Shown: positions 59,852-64,000 of the stretch, piece after piece | Position numbering within the stretch: position 1 is the stretch's first letter | Layout: each line of letters opens with the position of its first letter | Assembly (NCBI RefSeq): GCF_014879975.1 | Contig: NZ_CP062500.1 | Coordinates: 3,100,001-3,164,000, forward strand | Origin: Vibrio bathopelagicus | Lineage (GTDB): Bacteria > Pseudomonadota > Gammaproteobacteria > Enterobacterales > Vibrionaceae | Length of the DNA stretch: 64,000 nt | Direction: 5' to 3' | Notes under the pieces: generated by a model | Seen by the model: the letters and a program-made list of their open reading frames with translations, nothing else | Database searches by the model: none | Told to the model about the DNA's origin: nothing | Position numbers and translations under genes: made by a program

Positions 59852-60206
59852 GTCTGCTCCTGAGTACATAAGCGATTTAAAAAAGAGATTGATGCTAAAA
59901 TTTTCATTTTTATTAGCGCGGGTATTCTCTCAAACGACTTTAGTGACTGCAAACGTTTTACTGGCATTTTAACGGTCATTTTTCGCAATTTTCGAACATT
60001 TACATCACTTAGGAATGCCTTATCTCGAACGATACGCAAACGTTTAGTTATGACATATCATAAAAAAGAGCTTGTAATTCGACCGCTGGAATTTAGAATA
60101 GCCGTCTAGATGTAGAAACACCTACAAAATATACTGTATTTAATGGCGGCGCTTCCTAGCTTGCGACGCCTGAAATTAGCACCTAAAAACTAAAAGTGGA
60201 GCTCTC
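59852..60206. other. Divergent tkt-metK intergenic region
   Basis: It contains a candidate metK promoter and MetJ site at 60072-60115. The tkt side has no recognisable site. No gene was seen. Confidence 0.6.
60072..60115 (+). promoter_or_regulatory. Candidate metK promoter with MetJ boxes
   Basis: TTGTAA (60072-60077), 16 bp, TAGAAT (60094-60099), immediately followed by AGCCGTCT (7 of 8 to the met box AGACGTCT) and AGATGTAG (5 of 8). MetJ represses metK in gammaproteobacteria, so a site just downstream of the -10 is in the right place. About 90 bp of leader separate it from metK. Confidence 0.5.
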
Positions 60207-61361
60207 ATGGCTAAGCACCTATTCACTTCTGAATCTGTTTCAGAAGGCCATCCAGATAAAATTGCAGACCAAATCTCTGATGCTGTTCTTGATGCCATCT
60301 TGGAACAAGATCCAAAAGCACGTGTTGCTTGTGAGACTTACGTAAAAACCGGCATGGTTATGGTTGGCGGTGAAGTAACAACGTCTGCATGGGTTGATAT
60401 CGAAGAAATCACTCGTGAAACAGTTCGTGAAATTGGTTACGTTCATTCTGATATGGGCTTTGACGCTGACTCTTGTGCAGTACTAAACACAATTGGTAAG
60501 CAGTCTCCAGACATCAACCAAGGTGTTGATAAAGCCGATCCTAAAGATCAAGGCGCAGGCGACCAAGGTATCATGTTTGGTTACGCGACTAACGAAACAC
60601 CAATCCTAATGCCAGCTCCAATTACTTACTCTCACCTTCTTGTTAAGAAGCAAGCTGAAGTACGTAAGAGCGGCAAGCTTGACTTCCTTCGCCCAGATGC
60701 AAAGTCTCAAGTTACGTTCCAATACGACCAAGGTAAGATCGTTGGTATCGATGCTGTTGTTCTTTCGACTCAACACTGTGATTCAGTAACGACACCTGAC
60801 CTACGTGAAGCGGTAATGGAAGAGATCATCAAGCCAGTACTTCCTTCAGAGTGGATCAACAAAGACACTAACTTCTTCATCAACCCAACAGGCCGTTTCG
60901 TAATCGGTGGCCCAATGGGTGACTGTGGTCTAACTGGTCGTAAGATCATCGTTGATACCTACGGCGGCGCAGCTCGTCACGGTGGCGGCGCATTTTCTGG
61001 TAAAGATCCATCAAAGGTTGACCGTTCTGCGGCTTACGCAGCACGTTACGTTGCGAAAAACATCGTTGCTGCTGGCATGGCTGACCGTTGTGAGATTCAA
61101 CTGTCTTACGCTATCGGTGTAGCAGATCCAACATCTATCATGGTTGAAACGTTTGGTACTGAGAAAGTAGCTCACGAAATCATCATTGAAGCCGTTCGTC
61201 AAAACTTCGACCTACGTCCATACGGTCTTCAAGAGATGCTGAATCTTCTTCAACCTATCTACAAACAGACAGCTGCATACGGCCACTTCGGTCGTGAAGA
61301 GTTCCCTTGGGAAGCAACTGACAAAGCGGCAATGCTTGCAGACTTTGCTGGCCTAAAATAA
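60207..61361 (+). CDS. metK: S-adenosylmethionine synthase
   Basis: A 384-residue SAM synthase. Motifs: [32 protein letters not shown], and [16 protein letters not shown] (phosphate loop). It joins methionine and ATP to give the methyl donor used by Pcm, RlmD and others. GTGGAG precedes the ATG. Strong terminator at 61387-61414. Confidence 0.99.
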   Translation: MAKHLFTSESVSEGHPDKIADQISDAVLDAILEQDPKARVACETYVKTGMVMVGGEVTTSAWVDIEEITRETVREIGYVHSDMGFDADSCAVLNTIGKQSPDINQGVDKADPKDQGAGDQGIMFGYATNETPILMPAPITYSHLLVKKQAEVRKSGKLDFLRPDAKSQVTFQYDQGKIVGIDAVVLSTQHCDSVTTPDLREAVMEEIIKPVLPSEWINKDTNFFINPTGRFVIGGPMGDCGLTGRKIIVDTYGGAARHGGGAFSGKDPSKVDRSAAYAARYVAKNIVAAGMADRCEIQLSYAIGVADPTSIMVETFGTEKVAHEIIIEAVRQNFDLRPYGLQEMLNLLQPIYKQTAAYGHFGREEFPWEATDKAAMLADFAGLK

Positions 61362-61386
61362 TTTAGCCAAAGCAAACCACTTCTTT

Positions 61387-61420
61387 AAAGCCCTTACTTG
61401 CTAGTAAGGGCTTTATTTTT
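61387..61420 (+). terminator. Terminator after metK
   Basis: AAAGCCCTTACT and AGTAAGGGCTTT around TGCT, followed by ATTTTTAT. Confidence 0.92.
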
Positions 61421-61728
61421 ATGTACTTACCTCTCCCAACCCAATCTATCTGCCTTTCAAAAGACACCTTTACCGTTAACCACTTAGTATAAAAACCCAC
61501 CGATAATTTGTGTTTTCGAACACTACTGACAATAGTTAAGGTAACTCCTAGGCGATCAAGCTCACATTTAACTCAAAGTAATTCAGTCTGATAGCTCTCG
61601 TTAAATGCACGCTAGAACAATAACTGGGACGAAAAAGAGCATTTTAGCTCAACACCATAATCCTCATATGATCGCAATACTGAGCTTTATGGAACTATAA
61701 CTAGGACGTTATTTAACTAGGGGGATAT
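61421..61728. other. Non-coding stretch between metK and the DUF2189 gene
   Basis: 308 bases with no gene on either strand and no repeat that I can recognise. It should contain the promoter of the DUF2189 gene. Confidence 0.5.
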
Positions 61729-62526
61729 ATGCCTCGTACTGTACACCCATCCGAATTGAACGATAAAAAAGACAGAGTCAGCGATCGTGATTACGCTCGT
61801 ACGATTCCTTGTAACCAAGTAAGCATATCCGCCCCATTTCACTGGCTTTCTCTCGCCCTGCATGACTTAGTGAAAATGCCAATAATCAGCGCATTTTACG
61901 GACTGTGCTTTATGGGAGCGGCAATCGTGATTGTTCAACTTGTCCAATGGCAAGGAACACACTTGGTCGTAATGCCAAGCCTGATCGTGTACATGCTGAT
62001 AGGGCCCTTTCTTGCACTGGGCTTGTATGACGCAGCTTGGGAAAGAGAAAAAGGGCACAACGCCAGCCTACTGCACTCGATGAAAGCAATTACTCGCAAC
62101 TCCACGCACCAATGGGCCTTTGCGATTGTGTTGATGGTTGCAATGATATTTTGGATGCGGATTGCTGCGTTATTGCATGCACTCTACCCTTCCGTACAAG
62201 GAGCACCATTAAGCGAGTTTGCGCCATTCCTTATTACTGGTTCGGTGATTGGATTGGTTATCGCGAGTCTCATATTCAGCATCTCAGCATTTTCGATTCC
62301 ATTGATGATGGAAAGACGTGTTGATGTGATGAGTGCCATTTTCACTAGCTTCAACGCCGTTAAATCCAACATCCCTGCGATGGTCGTTTGGGCCGGTATC
62401 ATTGGTACTGGTATCTTAGTCGGCTTCGCGACCTACGGTGTAGGTATGATTGTAACGATGCCATTACTTGGTTACGGAACATGGCATGCTTACCACGAAA
62501 TCATCAAAAAGAAACATCACGTTTAA
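61729..62526 (+). CDS. DUF2189-family inner-membrane protein
   Basis: A 265-residue integral membrane protein with about six helices in pairs. The order fits DUF2189: a soluble N-terminus, helix pair, GPFLALGLYDAAWEREKG, further helices and SIPLMMERRVDVMSAI. No function is established. GGGGG lies seven bases before the ATG. It is a single gene ending in its own terminator. Confidence 0.85.
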   Translation: MPRTVHPSELNDKKDRVSDRDYARTIPCNQVSISAPFHWLSLALHDLVKMPIISAFYGLCFMGAAIVIVQLVQWQGTHLVVMPSLIVYMLIGPFLALGLYDAAWEREKGHNASLLHSMKAITRNSTHQWAFAIVLMVAMIFWMRIAALLHALYPSVQGAPLSEFAPFLITGSVIGLVIASLIFSISAFSIPLMMERRVDVMSAIFTSFNAVKSNIPAMVVWAGIIGTGILVGFATYGVGMIVTMPLLGYGTWHAYHEIIKKKHHV

Positions 62527-62561
62527 ATCGTTTCACGATCGATGAGCAATGTTATAATGAG

Positions 62562-62591
62562 GCCTTAGCTTAAACGCTGAGGCTTTTTTTT
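62562..62591 (+). terminator. Terminator before sprT
   Basis: GCCTTAGC and GCTGAGGC (one G-T pair) around TTAAAC, then eight T. It lies only 15 bases before the sprT start; TATAAT at 62553-62558 just upstream could be a -10 whose start site falls in the hairpin. Confidence 0.8.
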
Positions 62592-62605
62592 GGAGTTAAC
62601 AACGC

Positions 62606-63106
62606 TTGTCTTACACCGCGCAACAACATCGAGTAAATAAGAAACTGGGCGAATGCCTAGCTATTGCTAATCAACATTTTTCTCGTGAATTTCCATGTCC
62701 AACCGTCACTTACAAGTTAAGAGGAAAAGCAGCGGGAAAAGCCTACCTCCAGTTAAACGAGATAAAACTCAACCAAGTGCTATTCAGCGAAAATGAAGAC
62801 GCCTTTATTAACGAAGTCGTGCCTCATGAACTCGCACATCTGATCACACATCAGGTCTTCGGACGAGTTAGGCCTCACGGGAATGAGTGGAAATACGTGA
62901 TGGAAAAGGTATTCAATGTACCGGCCAGAACGACCCACAGCTTGGAGATCACCTCAGTGCAGGGAAAAACCTTTGAGTACAGCTGTGATTGCACCACTTA
63001 TCCCCTGTCGATAAGACGACACAACAAAGTCATCCGCAACCAATCAACTTATCGTTGCCAACAATGCCAGCAAACCTTAGCTTTTACCGGCCTTCAACTG
63101 AGCTAA
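62606..63106 (+). CDS. sprT: SprT-family zinc metalloprotein (TTG start)
   Basis: A 166-residue SprT-like protein. HELAHLITH is the HExxH zinc site; the C-terminus has a zinc ribbon (CDC and CQQC). Related to the SPRTN proteases, but the bacterial role is unclear. It starts with TTG at 62606, GGAG about ten bases upstream. It precedes endA, as is usual. Confidence 0.92.
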   Translation: MSYTAQQHRVNKKLGECLAIANQHFSREFPCPTVTYKLRGKAAGKAYLQLNEIKLNQVLFSENEDAFINEVVPHELAHLITHQVFGRVRPHGNEWKYVMEKVFNVPARTTHSLEITSVQGKTFEYSCDCTTYPLSIRRHNKVIRNQSTYRCQQCQQTLAFTGLQLS

Positions 63107-63203
63107 GTCTTAAGCTCACAAGTTAACGCGAATAAATGTAATAGAGAGAACTAACATTTGAGTGCTAGACTGTTGTTTATCATACTTTCATCAGTCTTCT
63201 TCT

Positions 63204-63935
63204 ATGCAAAAAACCACTCTAAAAGCATTTGGCCTACCACTGTCTTTTTACCTATCAATAGTATTTGGCCTACTGGTAACCCAAAGCGTTTTCGCCGCTC
63301 CACCAAGTTCATTCTCCAAAGCAAAAAAAGAAGCCGTGAAGATTTATCTCGATCACCCGACTTCATTTTATTGTGGTTGTGACATTACTTGGAAAGACAA
63401 AAAGAAAGGTATCCCCGACCTCGACGGCTGTGGTTATCAAGTGAGAAAACAGCAAAAGCGCGCTTCCCGTATTGAGTGGGAACACGTGGTTCCAGCTTGG
63501 CAATTCGGCCACCAGCGTCAGTGCTGGCAAGATGGCGGACGTAAGAACTGCACTCGTAATGACAAAATATTTAAATCTATGGAAGCCGATCTCCATAACC
63601 TGACTCCGGCAATTGGCGAGGTTAACGGTGATCGCTCCAATTACAATTTCAGTCAGTGGAATGGAATGGATGGCGTGAGCTATGGTCAGTGTGAAATGCA
63701 GGTCAACTTCAAACAACGTAAGGTTATGCCGCCAGACAGAGCAAAAGGTTCTATCGCGCGTACTTATCTTTACATGAGCCAAGAGTATGGTTTCAAGCTA
63801 TCTAAGCAGCAGACTAACCTAATGATGGCGTGGAACAAGCAATTCCCTGTCGATAAGTGGGAATGTACTCGTGATGAGCGAATCTATGCGATCCAAGGTA
63901 ATCACAACCCATTTGTTTTCCCTGCTTGTAATTAA
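63204..63935 (+). CDS. endA: Endonuclease I (periplasmic/extracellular DNase)
   Basis: A 243-residue secreted nuclease. The signal peptide ends near TQSVFAA, the catalytic site is [11 protein letters not shown] with the conserved His, and [16 protein letters not shown] is the metal site; several Cys pairs ([13 protein letters not shown]) fit the Vibrio chloride-binding EndA/Vvn type. It degrades foreign DNA. The start at 63204 gives a normal signal peptide; upstream in-frame starts would precede it with non-signal sequence. Confidence 0.95.
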   Translation: MQKTTLKAFGLPLSFYLSIVFGLLVTQSVFAAPPSSFSKAKKEAVKIYLDHPTSFYCGCDITWKDKKKGIPDLDGCGYQVRKQQKRASRIEWEHVVPAWQFGHQRQCWQDGGRKNCTRNDKIFKSMEADLHNLTPAIGEVNGDRSNYNFSQWNGMDGVSYGQCEMQVNFKQRKVMPPDRAKGSIARTYLYMSQEYGFKLSKQQTNLMMAWNKQFPVDKWECTRDERIYAIQGNHNPFVFPACN

Positions 63936-64000
63936 CACGACTCAGGCAACCAACATCTCCAATAGCCTCCATCTCAAACAAGAGTTTCAGAATTGCCCCT

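Overview
The window looks like chromosome 1 of a Vibrio, probably close to the Splendidus clade. The genus call rests on gene order and protein sequence: mutS next to convergent rpoS-nlpD-pcm-surE-truD-ispF-ispD-ftsB, then eno-pyrG-mazG-relA-rlmD facing a BarA/VarS hybrid kinase, the lepA-lepB-rnc-era-recO-pdxJ-acpS and rpoE-rseABC clusters, zapA-6S RNA-ygfA, and tkt-epd-pgk-fba-mscS. The clade is a guess from general resemblance. Almost everything from 8,094 to the right end is conserved core genome in good order, with no broken core gene seen.

The left 8 kb is accessory DNA. Reading leftward from mutS it holds a P4-type tyrosine integrase (6585-7919), an unrecognised AT-rich 392-residue gene (5298-6476), a 0.76-kb non-coding stretch, three tandem YagK/YfjJ (inovirus Gp2-like) paralogues (2459-4539), an AlpA-type regulator, an accessory RNase HI and a polysaccharide-flippase-like membrane protein. 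No tRNA is present as attachment site. An imperfect direct repeat (ACTCAT, 2-3 nt, ATTTAAAGTA) at 29-47 and 8072-8088 may mark the ends; the right copy lies only 5 nt before the mutS start codon. Only one of the three Gp2-like paralogues keeps a His-Tyr-His pair and a Tyr-x-x-Lys motif, and each is preceded by a hairpin at its ribosome binding site. This element is the most interesting part of the window.

The core region falls into several units. Stress and DNA repair: mutS, rpoS, nlpD, pcm, surE, relA, recO, mazG. Isoprenoid, cell division and glycolysis: ispD, ispF, ftsB, eno. RNA and translation: truD, rlmD, lepA, rnc, era, ygfZ, two YbaK-like deacylases and 6S RNA. Envelope stress: rpoE-rseA-rseB-rseC with a sigma-E-type promoter in front of rpoE. 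Flavin enzymes: nadB, sdhE, ubiH, ubiI. Serine and pentose metabolism: serA, rpiA, tkt, epd, pgk, fba. Amino-acid export: argP/argO. Methionine: metK with a possible MetJ operator. The right end carries a DUF2189 membrane protein, sprT and endA.

Small-scale features beyond the genes include a 175-bp MITE-like element between tkt and epd, a palindromic intergenic element beside relA, a 17-bp perfect hairpin between lepA and lepB, a terminator-shaped hairpin inside the ygfX coding sequence, and several LysR/TetR-type palindromes.
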